Assembly: GCA_014529675.2 (NCBI GenBank)
Contig: CP076040.1
Coordinates: forward strand, 1,922,001-1,986,000
DNA: 64,000 nt
Source: Opitutia bacterium ISCC 52
GTDB lineage: Bacteria; Verrucomicrobiota; Verrucomicrobiia; Opitutales; UBA2995
Direction of reading: 5' to 3'
The stretch's first letter is position 1. Every line of letters begins with the position of its first letter. The position numbers and the translations under genes are program-made. Positions 54,501-62,493 of the stretch are shown one piece after another. The notes under the pieces are model-generated. The model did no database searches. It was not told the origin of the DNA and saw nothing but the letters and a program-made list of their open reading frames with translations.

Positions 54501-56708
54501 TTCTGAATCCGCATCGAACTGAGCACCATCTGAGATCCACTGGCGAATCGTGTTGTAATAATTGGAGCCGATTTCGGTGACCATACTACCTTCATGGGGT
54601 ACGGCACCGGTTGCTTTGAGTAGCATGAGGGAATCATCCGGGGAAGCGAAGTTCACTCTTCTGGCCGCATGATCGTCGCTAAACGCACGCACGTCGAAGA
54701 GATTGTCGTAGCCACGCAAACTTAGTTTGAATCCTGCCTTACCATCCTTGGCTCCATGGCAGGTGCCAGCGTTGCAACCCAAACGGGTTAAAATCGGATT
54801 CACGTCTACCAGAAAGTCGGGGGTATATTCATCCTTGAATCCATTTACTGAAATTTTGGCGAAGGCTTTTTTGCCATTGAAACTGGCGGTCAAGGTACCA
54901 CGACCATTAGTGTTAGGACGAACGACTCCCCGATCATCAACCGAGGCCACCGTCTTACTGAGGGTCCAATCTACTTGCCGTGTGAGGTCTATCGCTTCGC
55001 CCGATGCGAGTTCGCCATTAATCAGGACCTGATTATAACTCATGGGTCCGTTCAGTGTAATATTCGCAGGATAGATGGATAAGGAAACAAGCTGTTGGCT
55101 TTCGTTGAGTGGATTTAATCCCTGGTTGGCCTTACCCTTCTTCAGGTTAATTGGATTTTCTTTCACTTTATGCTTTGCCAACGATTTCGAGTCGGAAACC
55201 TCCACGGGTATAATGCTATTTCGGATTTCACCACTCGATGCATCGACAAATAGGATGCGTCCATCCGAGGTGCCTGCGGCTACCGTTTTTCCATCCGGTG
55301 AAAAAGCGACCGAAAAAACAGGGGAATCGATATCAAAGGAATGAAGTTCTTCTGCTCCACGTGTATGAAATTCCTCGATTTTGGGATCGATGTTCTTGGT
55401 TCCATCCGGATTGCGTCGGGCTGTTTCGAATCGCTTTTTTAATTCAGGAGTAATCGTTGCATCGTAATCTGACTTGTAGAGTTTGATCTGGCCCAATCCG
55501 TTTAGGCTCGAAGCGGCGGCAAAGCTCTTAGCATCTGGTGCGAAAGCAGCGCTCCAGATGCGCCCAATCATGGCAGGGTATTTGCGAATGAGATTGGCAT
55601 TGTCTCCGATCTTACGATCTGTCTCGCGATGCATTCGGTAAATCTGTGGAACTCCATCCGAACCGCCCACTAGTATGTGGTCCCACTCAGGGTGGCTATC
55701 AATGGCATTCATGCCGCCTTTGAGTGCGTTTGGCGTTATGGAAGTTATATTATCAATAAATCGTTCGGTTTCGACATGGGTAAGCTTGGCACTCATGTCA
55801 CGACTGACGGATACAAGGTGCTGACCGTCTGCGGACCACGCTGTATCCAGAATCCAATCACTATGGCCGCCCATGATGAAAATTTCTTTCTCTTTCTCGA
55901 CATCGAATGCATGCACCGTGTTGTCAGGCAAACCATAAGCGACATACTTTCCGTCCGGTGACCAACTGGCTCCGTAGGCGGTATCAAATCCGACGGGCTT
56001 GGAAAGAATCAGGCTCCCCTTGGCAATATCCCAAATTTGTATTTCACCCATGCGGCCGGGTAGTCCGCCAGCAACGGCCAGCATATCGCCGTTCGGCGAA
56101 AATCGTGCAGATTCGATTCTTTCGGATAATCCAATGAGTCGAGTGATTAATCCTGACCCATCCGCCTTGTGAATGAGCACTTCATGGAAACCGGCAACCG
56201 CGAGCAGCTCACCATCCGGAGAATAATCAAGGGAAGTCAGAACCGGTGGAACCGCGTATTGGGGTGGATTGTCGCGGTCGTAGAGTTGTTTTGCATTTTC
56301 CGGGGTGTCGTCACTGGCCCCCGTGGCAATCCACTTGGTTACCAGCTCTAGTTCATAAGGCGTGAGAGGTTCATCCTTCTCAGGCATTTCAGGACGTTCG
56401 TCTCCTGGTTGGAGCGTGACTACATCGATCAGATAACTTTCCTCGGGTTTGTAGGGTATGACAACCGCTTCGCCGCCCTCACCACCGGCAAGGAGGGATT
56501 CCACGTCCGTCATTATATAATCCGCCTTCGACCTGGATGGCTGGTGACAGCCATGGCATTTTTCCTGAAAAATAGGTCTTATGTGTTCATAGTAGCTGAT
56601 TCGCTCAGGGATGCCGACATCGGGTTCGTTCGCGTGAAGGGCAATAGAAGTGAGCAGGCACGCAAACGCGAACCAACAGGGTCGAAGTAGGGTAGTGGCA
56701 GAAGACAT
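51537..56708 (-). CDS. Giant PSCyt/WD40/Big2/DUF1549-DUF1553 cytochrome protein
   Basis: A 1723-residue exported protein, the largest in the window. Order: signal peptide; planctomycete cytochrome domain with Cys51-H-G-Cys54-His55; a WD40-like propeller (about residues 160-500: LTSLDYSPDGELLAVAG, SASWSPDGKYVA-type blades, FSVAFSPDGKTVAAGTSDG); a Big2-like immunoglobulin domain (VDWTLSKTVASVDDRGVVRP); a second haem-type segment (LGCNAGTCHGAKDGKAG); DUF1549 (RRIHLDLNGLPPTPEAI, HWSNKWADMLQVNS, TRFNCNKCHDHPFEKW) and DUF1553 (RIWGYLTGTGIIEPIDDIRA, ICNSRTYQLS). A C-terminal concanavalin-like portion follows. Its partner DUF1501 gene lies downstream. Proteins of this type are found only in PVC and related bacteria; the role is unproven, perhaps surface electron transfer to a polymer substrate. 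Confidence 0.88.
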   Translation of the reverse strand: MSSATTLLRPCWFAFACLLTSIALHANEPDVGIPERISYYEHIRPIFQEKCHGCHQPSRSKADYIMTDVESLLAGGEGGEAVVIPYKPEESYLIDVVTLQPGDERPEMPEKDEPLTPYELELVTKWIATGASDDTPENAKQLYDRDNPPQYAVPPVLTSLDYSPDGELLAVAGFHEVLIHKADGSGLITRLIGLSERIESARFSPNGDMLAVAGGLPGRMGEIQIWDIAKGSLILSKPVGFDTAYGASWSPDGKYVAYGLPDNTVHAFDVEKEKEIFIMGGHSDWILDTAWSADGQHLVSVSRDMSAKLTHVETERFIDNITSITPNALKGGMNAIDSHPEWDHILVGGSDGVPQIYRMHRETDRKIGDNANLIRKYPAMIGRIWSAAFAPDAKSFAAASSLNGLGQIKLYKSDYDATITPELKKRFETARRNPDGTKNIDPKIEEFHTRGAEELHSFDIDSPVFSVAFSPDGKTVAAGTSDGRILFVDASSGEIRNSIIPVEVSDSKSLAKHKVKENPINLKKGKANQGLNPLNESQQLVSLSIYPANITLNGPMSYNQVLINGELASGEAIDLTRQVDWTLSKTVASVDDRGVVRPNTNGRGTLTASFNGKKAFAKISVNGFKDEYTPDFLVDVNPILTRLGCNAGTCHGAKDGKAGFKLSLRGYDNLFDVRAFSDDHAARRVNFASPDDSLMLLKATGAVPHEGSMVTEIGSNYYNTIRQWISDGAQFDADSEKVERIELQPQNPVIQSISSSQQIRVIAHYPNGSQRDVTLESFVEIGNTEVAFADDFGLIGTLRRGEAPILARYEGAYAATTLTVMGDRTGFEWKEPDTWNDIDNLIAAKWQRMKILPSGLSSDEAFVRRIHLDLNGLPPTPEAIISFLKDDRPTKLKRSEMIDSLIGSPEFVDHWSNKWADMLQVNSKFLGKDGAQLFRNWIHDQVSENRPYDEFVYSILTASGSNKENPAASYYKILRTPEELVENTTHLFLATRFNCNKCHDHPFEKWNVDNYYQTAAFFSQIGLKRDQENAPEKNIGGSAVENAKPLYEVISDLTEGTVTNIVTGEIANPAFPYPATSKAIKDENNLQPSRRKQLAAWITAEDNQFFAKSYANRIWGYLTGTGIIEPIDDIRAGNPPTNPELLNYLTDFFIDSGFDVRALIKEICNSRTYQLSIQTNPFNEDDEINYSHGKARRLPAEVIYDAVHAVTGSTPNIPGAKPGMRAAQLADAKLDTKSGFLANLGRPTRESSCECDRTNDVQLGAVMSLLSGPAIAEAVGDPRNALAELVEQEPEDVHLIEKIYLRILNRQATQTEVALVKKSWELIEQDHADLLRQLAEMESDWVYKKSVLESNRYQNMTLAQTEMDDYMPEYQKKQSIAKQERKQLIASNETRLDLFDSEILTHKTNQTIGSITTDRFQTEWKALTPSDAKTGAGKAKLEVKDDASVLVSDLNGRNIDYVITIPVSSQTLTGLMLETLTEDSIPGFGPGLRESGEFVVSEVKASFSTLEDPKPKDLVQLSFSEAAADYVAEGYDVAKLINGANERNDKAWSVAGAGRQPHWARMKLSEPLEIDEEGGYLTVTIVCRYSDGDWPLGKFRLLATDSSDPVNLGLPEAIATILQKPSDLRNEEDGHSLEAWVKFQDPDYLNRRHEWLVAKRPIPLDPKMELLKAALAKAELPVKDDPVLVQLRKDAQYSSQQAGNTRLTAAQDLAWALINNSAFLFNH

Positions 56709-56874
56709 GATTTTCCGTTACGCGTGAAGCGAAGCTCGAGTCTCACTAATACGGCCTAAGAATAGTGGATATTCAAGGATTTTCCCATAGTTCCCGCTGG
56801 CCCTTATTCTTTGGTATTTCTTCAAAATTATTGTAGCGCAATCATTTCAAAGCGTTGAGTATATTAAGATCTTC

Positions 56875-58491
56875 ATGAGCCACTCCTTTTCAGTTACTTC
56901 CTTTTTTCTTCCTAGTTGGATTATTTTATTCCTGTCGGGGTGCGGAGAGCCAGGAATGGAGGAACCAGGACCGACCGCGAGCTACAATGAGTTTCCGCTT
57001 CTGGAGGCTTCGATCCAGGAGCTCCAGTCAAAGATGGAATTGGGTGAACTCAGTTCCCAGCAAATTACAGAGCTCTACTTGGATCGTATTCTTGCCATCG
57101 ACAAAGACGGTCCGAAACTGAACTCGGTGATCGAGATCAATCCGGACGCCCTGGAAATTGCGGCCGCGATGGATGAGGAACGAGCCGCCGGAATGGTTCG
57201 TGGTCCCATGCACGGGATCCCTGTCATGATCAAAGACAATATCGATACCGCGGACCAGATGATGACCACGGCTGGCGCGACGGCGTTGATCGGAAACTAT
57301 GCGAAGGAAGATGCCTTTCTAGTGAAGAAACTTCGGGAAAGCGGAGCGGTTCTGCTTGGGAAAACGAATCTTAGTGAATGGGCTAACTTCAGGTCCTTTA
57401 AATCATCAAGTGGCTGGAGTAGTCGTGGTGGACAAACAAAAAATCCTTATGTGCTCGACCGCAATCCCTGTGGATCCAGCTCTGGATCCGGAGCGGCGGT
57501 GTCAGCGAATCTATGTGCCGTTACCATCGGGACAGAGACCAATGGCTCGATAGTGTGTCCCAGCAACGCTAATGGGGTGGTTGGTATCAAGCCAACGGTT
57601 GGGCTCATTAGTCGGAGTGGGGTGATTCCAATTTCATTCTCGCAGGATACGGCCGGACCGATGGCTCGTTCGGTAAGCGATGCGGCTCTGTTTATGGGTG
57701 CTCTTGTTGGCGTCGATGATCGAGACTCCAAATCGAAAGAAAGTGCAGGACACTCGCATGATGACTACACTCAGTTTTTAAATGAGGATGGTCTCAGGGG
57801 AAAGAGGATAGGCGTTTGGACCTCCAAGCTATCCATGCATTATGGTGTTGAGCCAGCCATGGAATCCATTTTGAAACGCATGGAAGAAGCGGGTGCTGTA
57901 TTAGTGGGTCTTGATGAGATCGTTCCTGATAGCGGTGACATGGGCGGAAAATCCTTTCTACGCATGCAGTATGAGTTCAAGGACGGATTAAATAAATACC
58001 TGGAAACTGCCTCACCAAGCTCCGGTGTAAAAACGCTGGCGGATATCATCGCTCACAATCGGGAAAACGAGGCAGAGGCCATGCCTTACTTTAAGATGGG
58101 CATTCTCGAATTGTCTGAGACCAGGGGAGATCTTCAGGAAGATAAGTACCTGGATATCCGTGACTCCATCACAGACCGGACCCGAGAAGGGATTGATGAG
58201 GCAATGAGCTCACATGACCTGGATGCCATTTTTGCTCCTACTGGAGGACCAGCCTGGTGCAGTGATCCGGTCAATGGGGATCGAGGTGTAGGAGGCAGTT
58301 CTTCACCCTGTGCCTGGGCAGGTTATCCTATCATCACTGTACCGGCGGCATCGGTTCATGGATTGCCCCTTGGTGTTTCGTTTATGGGACGAGCTTGGTC
58401 GGAAGGAGAGCTGATCGAAATTGCCTACGGCTTTGAACAGCTGACCCAGGCGAGAAAGGCGCCGGAGTTTTTACCTACGATTCAGTATTGA
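56875..58491 (+). CDS. Amidase-signature enzyme, exported lipoprotein
   Basis: A 538-residue enzyme with lipobox LFLSGCGEP. The amidase signature family uses a Ser-cisSer-Lys triad: the Lys is in HGIPVMIKDNIDT, the Ser pair in NPCGSSSGSGAAVSANL, and the surrounding TETNGSIVCPSNANGVVGIKP block is intact. FSQDTAGPMARSVSDAAL and AWAGYPIITVPAA follow. It would hydrolyse amide or ester bonds at the cell surface; similarity to the GatA group gives no substrate. The start ATG 56875 is followed by a good hydrophobic signal. It is divergent from the giant cytochrome gene, with a 166-nt shared spacer in which I see no strong promoter. Confidence 0.9.
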   Translation: MSHSFSVTSFFLPSWIILFLSGCGEPGMEEPGPTASYNEFPLLEASIQELQSKMELGELSSQQITELYLDRILAIDKDGPKLNSVIEINPDALEIAAAMDEERAAGMVRGPMHGIPVMIKDNIDTADQMMTTAGATALIGNYAKEDAFLVKKLRESGAVLLGKTNLSEWANFRSFKSSSGWSSRGGQTKNPYVLDRNPCGSSSGSGAAVSANLCAVTIGTETNGSIVCPSNANGVVGIKPTVGLISRSGVIPISFSQDTAGPMARSVSDAALFMGALVGVDDRDSKSKESAGHSHDDYTQFLNEDGLRGKRIGVWTSKLSMHYGVEPAMESILKRMEEAGAVLVGLDEIVPDSGDMGGKSFLRMQYEFKDGLNKYLETASPSSGVKTLADIIAHNRENEAEAMPYFKMGILELSETRGDLQEDKYLDIRDSITDRTREGIDEAMSSHDLDAIFAPTGGPAWCSDPVNGDRGVGGSSSPCAWAGYPIITVPAASVHGLPLGVSFMGRAWSEGELIEIAYGFEQLTQARKAPEFLPTIQY

Positions 58492-58494
58492 ATA

Positions 58495-58557
58495 GTAGCA
58501 CAGGCATCTTTCCTGTGTCGCTCCCGGAAATCTACACAGGCAAGATGCCTGTGCTAC
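58495..58557. repeat. REP-like inverted pair, family 4 (AGCACAGGC)
   Basis: Arms 58495-58518 (GTAGCACAGGCATCTTTCCT then GTGT) and 58534-58557 (reverse complement of GTAGCACAGGCATCTTGCCT then GTGT) face each other 15 nt apart, with one mismatch. The GTAG head and 24-nt palindromic design parallel families 1-3 though the sequence is distinct. It starts 4 nt after the amidase stop and may act as its terminator. Confidence 0.8.
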
Positions 58558-58693
58558 TCTATGCCGACTTGATTTTCATCACTGAAAAAGAGAAAGGAGC
58601 TGTTGGTAGGTAGTAGAAATCCGACCTTGCGCTTGCCTCTTACACATTGGGTCGATTAAGGGTTCTTGCAGAATTTATTTCCCCAAACATTTT

Positions 58694-60004
58694 ATGAATA
58701 GAAGACGCTTCCTGAAAACGGCTGGATTTGCTGCAACCGCCACTACTTTCCCTCTGTGGTATCAGGAGGAGCTATTGGCTCAATCCACGACTGCCGTTCC
58801 TAAAATGAAGAACGACCGACTGGGCATTGCTCTGGTTGGGTGTGGTGGACGAGGGACAGGTGTCGCGAGGGAAATGGTCTACTACGGTGATATGGTCGCT
58901 ATCTGTGACGTTGATGATGCGCAAATCGCCAAGGTCAAAGAGCACTTTCCCAAAGCACGTGCCTACAAAGATTTTCGCGACGTAATGGAGCAAAAAGACG
59001 TCGATGTTGTTATCTGTGGCACGGTCGACCATTGGCATACCCTCGTTTCATTAGCGGCCATGCGCGCTGGTAAAGATGTCTATTGTGAAAAACCACTGAC
59101 CCTTTGTATCGATGAGGGGAAGCATTTGGTTGAGGCAGAAAAAAGGACTGGACGTATCCTACAAACGGGTACTCAGCAAAGGAGTGATCCACGGTTCCGA
59201 TTGGCCTGTGAGCTGGTTCGAAACAAGCGTATTGGCGAGCTGAAAGAAATCGATGTGTATCTTCCCGCGGGGCTACACGAGGGACCTTTTAATTCAGCAC
59301 CCATACCGGCAGGATTCGATTGGGATATGTGGCAGGGTCAAACCAAGGCTGTCGATTTTGTTCCCCAACGTGGGCACAGAACTTTTCGTTATTGGTGGGA
59401 ATATTCAGGTGGTACCATGACAGACTGGGGAGCACACCATAATGACATTGCTTTGTGGGCGACCGGTTTTGAGCGCAGTGGTCCCGTTTCGGCAGAAGGT
59501 AAAATGCTCACCGACATGATCCCGGGAGGTTATACAGCTGCCAGCCAATATGAACTTAAATACGTTTACCCTAGTGGAGTGGTACATCGTTGTCGAAGCA
59601 CCTTGGCGAGTTCTTGGAGTGGGGGTGTAGTGAACCAATTCGGTCAGCTACACGGAGTTCGTTTCCAGGGAACAGCCGGTTGGCTTTGGGTAACGCGTGG
59701 GCATATGGAATCAAGCATTCCCGATATTCTTACTGAGCCGCTTCCTTTGGGAGCCGAACGGCTTTACGTGAGCAATGACCATGTTGAGAACTTTGTGGAG
59801 TCGGTTCGTTCCAGGAAGAAAGCCATTTGTGATGCTGAGATCGGGCATCGTTCTGCAACGATGTGTCACCTGGGGGTTACGGCTGTTCGGTTAGGCCGCA
59901 AGATTCATTGGGATCCGATTACTGAATCCTACATCGGTGATGAGAAGGCAGCAGCTACCCAACAGCCTCCAATGCGCAAGCCGTGGGACTATTCTCTGGT
60001 ATGA
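58694..60004 (+). CDS. Gfo/Idh/MocA family oxidoreductase, Tat-exported (second copy)
   Basis: A 436-residue protein with Tat signal NRRRFLKTAGFAATA. The Rossmann motif is ALVGCGGRGTGVARE, followed by VAICDVDDAQ, VVICGTVDHWHTLVS, and the catalytic Lys-Pro in KDVYCEKPLTL (Glu kept, unlike the 15562 protein). TGTQQRSDPRFRLACELV, GGTMTDWGAHHNDIALWATG and FQGTAGWLWVTRGHMES characterise the exported, probably glycoside-oxidising branch found in PVC and Bacteroidota. A DMT transporter starts 14 nt downstream, so the two genes are probably co-transcribed. Substrate unknown. Confidence 0.9.
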   Translation: MNRRRFLKTAGFAATATTFPLWYQEELLAQSTTAVPKMKNDRLGIALVGCGGRGTGVAREMVYYGDMVAICDVDDAQIAKVKEHFPKARAYKDFRDVMEQKDVDVVICGTVDHWHTLVSLAAMRAGKDVYCEKPLTLCIDEGKHLVEAEKRTGRILQTGTQQRSDPRFRLACELVRNKRIGELKEIDVYLPAGLHEGPFNSAPIPAGFDWDMWQGQTKAVDFVPQRGHRTFRYWWEYSGGTMTDWGAHHNDIALWATGFERSGPVSAEGKMLTDMIPGGYTAASQYELKYVYPSGVVHRCRSTLASSWSGGVVNQFGQLHGVRFQGTAGWLWVTRGHMESSIPDILTEPLPLGAERLYVSNDHVENFVESVRSRKKAICDAEIGHRSATMCHLGVTAVRLGRKIHWDPITESYIGDEKAAATQQPPMRKPWDYSLV

Positions 60005-60018
60005 GGTTCTCAATCTAG

Positions 60019-60930
60019 ATGGAGTCAGATCGCTGGAAAGGGATAACCTTTGTACTGATCAGTGGTTGCTGCTGGGGCTTCCATGGGGTGCTGATCAAAC
60101 TTGCCTTGGCGATGGGACCATCCTTTATCCAGGTATTCTTTTTCGAAACGGTATTCGCGACCTTGTTCTTCCTCTTGTTTTCCCGTTCCTTTTTTGCGGT
60201 GATGCGGCCCCAGACACCCATCCAATGGATTGGTCTTTTCGCGATCGGAATTGATACGATCGGTGTCGGTTATTTTCTTTTCCTGGCATTCAGTTTAGGG
60301 CCGGTAGCGATTGGGGCTACGTTGATGTTTATGTACCTGCCGGTTGTCTATACCTTCTCACTGATAGCCAGACATCAGCGGTTCAGCTGGCGAAAAGTTT
60401 TTGCAATTGGGCTCATTCTGATTGGAGCGGTTATGACCACACGTATCCTTTCCAGTTTCAGGGAGCCTGGGGCGTTAGCTGCAGTCTGGGCTGCGCTTGC
60501 TGCTTCGATTTGCTATTCGATCGTCTTCATTTTGACCCCTTCTGTCTCGAAATACACCACCCCTTTGTTCCGTTCCTTTGCTGCCTCCGCCGTGGGTTTG
60601 GTTGGATGCCTGGTCATTATTGGATTCTCAACTGAGCTTTGGTATCCATTGCCTGAGGATTACCTGCCATTATTGCTTATGGTGCTAGTGTTGGGAATCA
60701 TCGGGCAAACATTGCCTGTAATCACTTTGATGAAAGGACTTCCAATAACTGGAAGCAGTCTGGGTGGTGTGCTTGCTTCGGTGGAGCTGCCGATTGCGGT
60801 ATTTAGTGCTGCTTTAATTCTAGGAGAATCCTTCACGCTCCTCAAAACTGTAGGGGTGTTTCTGGTTCTAACTGGAATAGTTTATTACAATATATCGGAT
60901 GTCGGACGACCCTTCAGGAAGATCTCCTGA
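60019..60930 (+). CDS. EamA/DMT-family metabolite transporter
   Basis: A 303-residue inner-membrane protein with ten helices in two EamA repeats: FVLISGCCWGFHGVLIKLAL, then GVGYFLFLAFSLGPVAIGAT and a second repeat starting about residue 150 with AAVWAALAASICYSIVFILT and ending GGVLASVELPIAVFSAALIL-GESFTLLKTVGVFLVLTGI. The DMT superfamily exports or takes up amino acids, nucleosides and other small molecules. The substrate cannot be predicted. It is sandwiched between a Gfo/Idh/MocA oxidoreductase (14 nt) and a PhoD-like gene (54 nt), one apparent operon. Confidence 0.88.
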   Translation: MESDRWKGITFVLISGCCWGFHGVLIKLALAMGPSFIQVFFFETVFATLFFLLFSRSFFAVMRPQTPIQWIGLFAIGIDTIGVGYFLFLAFSLGPVAIGATLMFMYLPVVYTFSLIARHQRFSWRKVFAIGLILIGAVMTTRILSSFREPGALAAVWAALAASICYSIVFILTPSVSKYTTPLFRSFAASAVGLVGCLVIIGFSTELWYPLPEDYLPLLLMVLVLGIIGQTLPVITLMKGLPITGSSLGGVLASVELPIAVFSAALILGESFTLLKTVGVFLVLTGIVYYNISDVGRPFRKIS

Positions 60931-60984
60931 TCTCGGTTTGCCTGGTTCGCGTGCCTATAAACTTGCCTGATTAATTTCACCACG

Positions 60985-62394
60985 ATGTCTTTTGGTATGA
61001 GCTCTAACAAATTACTATTCATTCTGTTACCTTTGATCTGCTGGGGGTCGACTTTTGTGTGCGCTGAAGGCCCGTATTTCGCCAATGGAGCCAAGGTGGG
61101 AGAAGTGAATCAGAACTCAGCCATCGTTTGGGTTCGGCTTACCCAATCTCCGGAGGCCGATTTCGAACGGCTTCCTATCTTTACCCTGGGTTTGGTGGAG
61201 GGTGCTAAAGACGAAGGTTCAATGTCATCTGACGTGGTGCCTGGAATGCCTGGTGAGACACGCGTTACTTACTGGCCAAAAGATGGAAGGCTGAAACGTT
61301 CGACTGATTGGGAGTCGGTATCTTCTTTGAGTGACTATATTTTTCAATTTCGCTTAAAGGGACTCAAGCCGGGTACGGAGTATGCCTACCATGTTGAATC
61401 GCGAAAGCCACTGGCTAATCAAGTTTCCAATACGATCTCTGGTCATTTTAAAACGGCACCCCAAGCGGATGCCGCATCTGCTATTCGGTTTATAGTGACG
61501 ACCTGTCAGGCGATCCGCAGTATCGATTCGGGACGTGAAGGGCATCTGACTTATGAGCAGATGCTGGAATTCGATCCGGACTTCCTGGTTCATACCGGAG
61601 ACATCGTTTATTACGACAAAGCACCTTTGGCCAAATCAATTCCACAGGCCCGTGCGAAATGGAACCTGATGTTCGCCTACGGTAATAACCAACGTTTTCA
61701 CCAGAACGTGACCTCCTACTTCATGAAAGACGATCATGATACGCTAAAGAATGATTGTTGGCCGGGGCAGATGTATGGCGATCTCACATTCGAGCAGGGA
61801 TTGGAGCTGTTTCGGGAACAAGTCCCCATGGGTGATAAAACCTATCGTACCTATCGCTGGGGCAAGGACGTCCAGATCTGGATGACTGAGAATCGCGACT
61901 ATCGCTCTTCCAATCGTATGGAGGATGGTCCAGAGAAAACGATTTTAGGAGCTAAACAAAAAGCCTGGTTGAAGCGGACAATCGAAGCCTCGGATGCTAC
62001 TTATAAATTTGTCATTTCACCTGGTCCTTTAGTTGGGCCGGACAAAGCCGGCAAAAAAGACAACCACGGCAACGATGTATTTTTCACTGAAGGACAGGAA
62101 CTACGTGATTTTCTCAGCGTTCAAAAGAACACCTTTGTGATTTGTGGTGATCGGCACTGGCAGTATATGTCTAAAGATCCTAAGACGGGGCTTATGGAAC
62201 TCGGCTCCGGAGCAATAAATGACCAGCATAACTACGGCGGCAATCCAGGGAAAGTTCCTGAGTATCACCAGTATTTTAGCGGGAAAGGTGGATTTCTTGG
62301 AATCACGGTCGAAGGCGGGCAGGCCAAGGCGCAATGGTTTACGGCTGATTACAGTGCCGAAAAGCCCAAAGTTCTGTTTACGCAACCGCTTTGA
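60985..62394 (+). CDS. PhoD-like metallophosphatase, secreted (third copy)
   Basis: A 469-residue exported protein; signal LLFILLPLICWGSTFVCAEG. A PhoD N-terminal Fn3-like domain (GAKVGEVNQNSAIVWVRLTQ, GLKPGTEYAYHVES) precedes the catalytic part: FLVHTGDIVYYDKA, YFMKDDHDTLKNDCWPGQM, FVICGDRHWQYMSKDPK and LMELGSGAIND. The metal ligand Asp, His and Cys-Gly-Asp positions are all present. The insert YRTYRWGKDVQIWMTENRDYRS distinguishes this type from the other two PhoD-like proteins. It probably hydrolyses a phosphodiester or phosphomonoester in the periplasm. It follows the DMT transporter by 54 nt. Confidence 0.87.
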   Translation: MSFGMSSNKLLFILLPLICWGSTFVCAEGPYFANGAKVGEVNQNSAIVWVRLTQSPEADFERLPIFTLGLVEGAKDEGSMSSDVVPGMPGETRVTYWPKDGRLKRSTDWESVSSLSDYIFQFRLKGLKPGTEYAYHVESRKPLANQVSNTISGHFKTAPQADAASAIRFIVTTCQAIRSIDSGREGHLTYEQMLEFDPDFLVHTGDIVYYDKAPLAKSIPQARAKWNLMFAYGNNQRFHQNVTSYFMKDDHDTLKNDCWPGQMYGDLTFEQGLELFREQVPMGDKTYRTYRWGKDVQIWMTENRDYRSSNRMEDGPEKTILGAKQKAWLKRTIEASDATYKFVISPGPLVGPDKAGKKDNHGNDVFFTEGQELRDFLSVQKNTFVICGDRHWQYMSKDPKTGLMELGSGAINDQHNYGGNPGKVPEYHQYFSGKGGFLGITVEGGQAKAQWFTADYSAEKPKVLFTQPL

Positions 62395-62493
62395 AAAAGA
62401 ATGGATACTCTTGGTTGATTCACTGTCTCTAAGTAGTTCATATTTTCGTCAGTCACGTATATCAGTAATCGGTTTAAAATCACCCTCTCTGCT

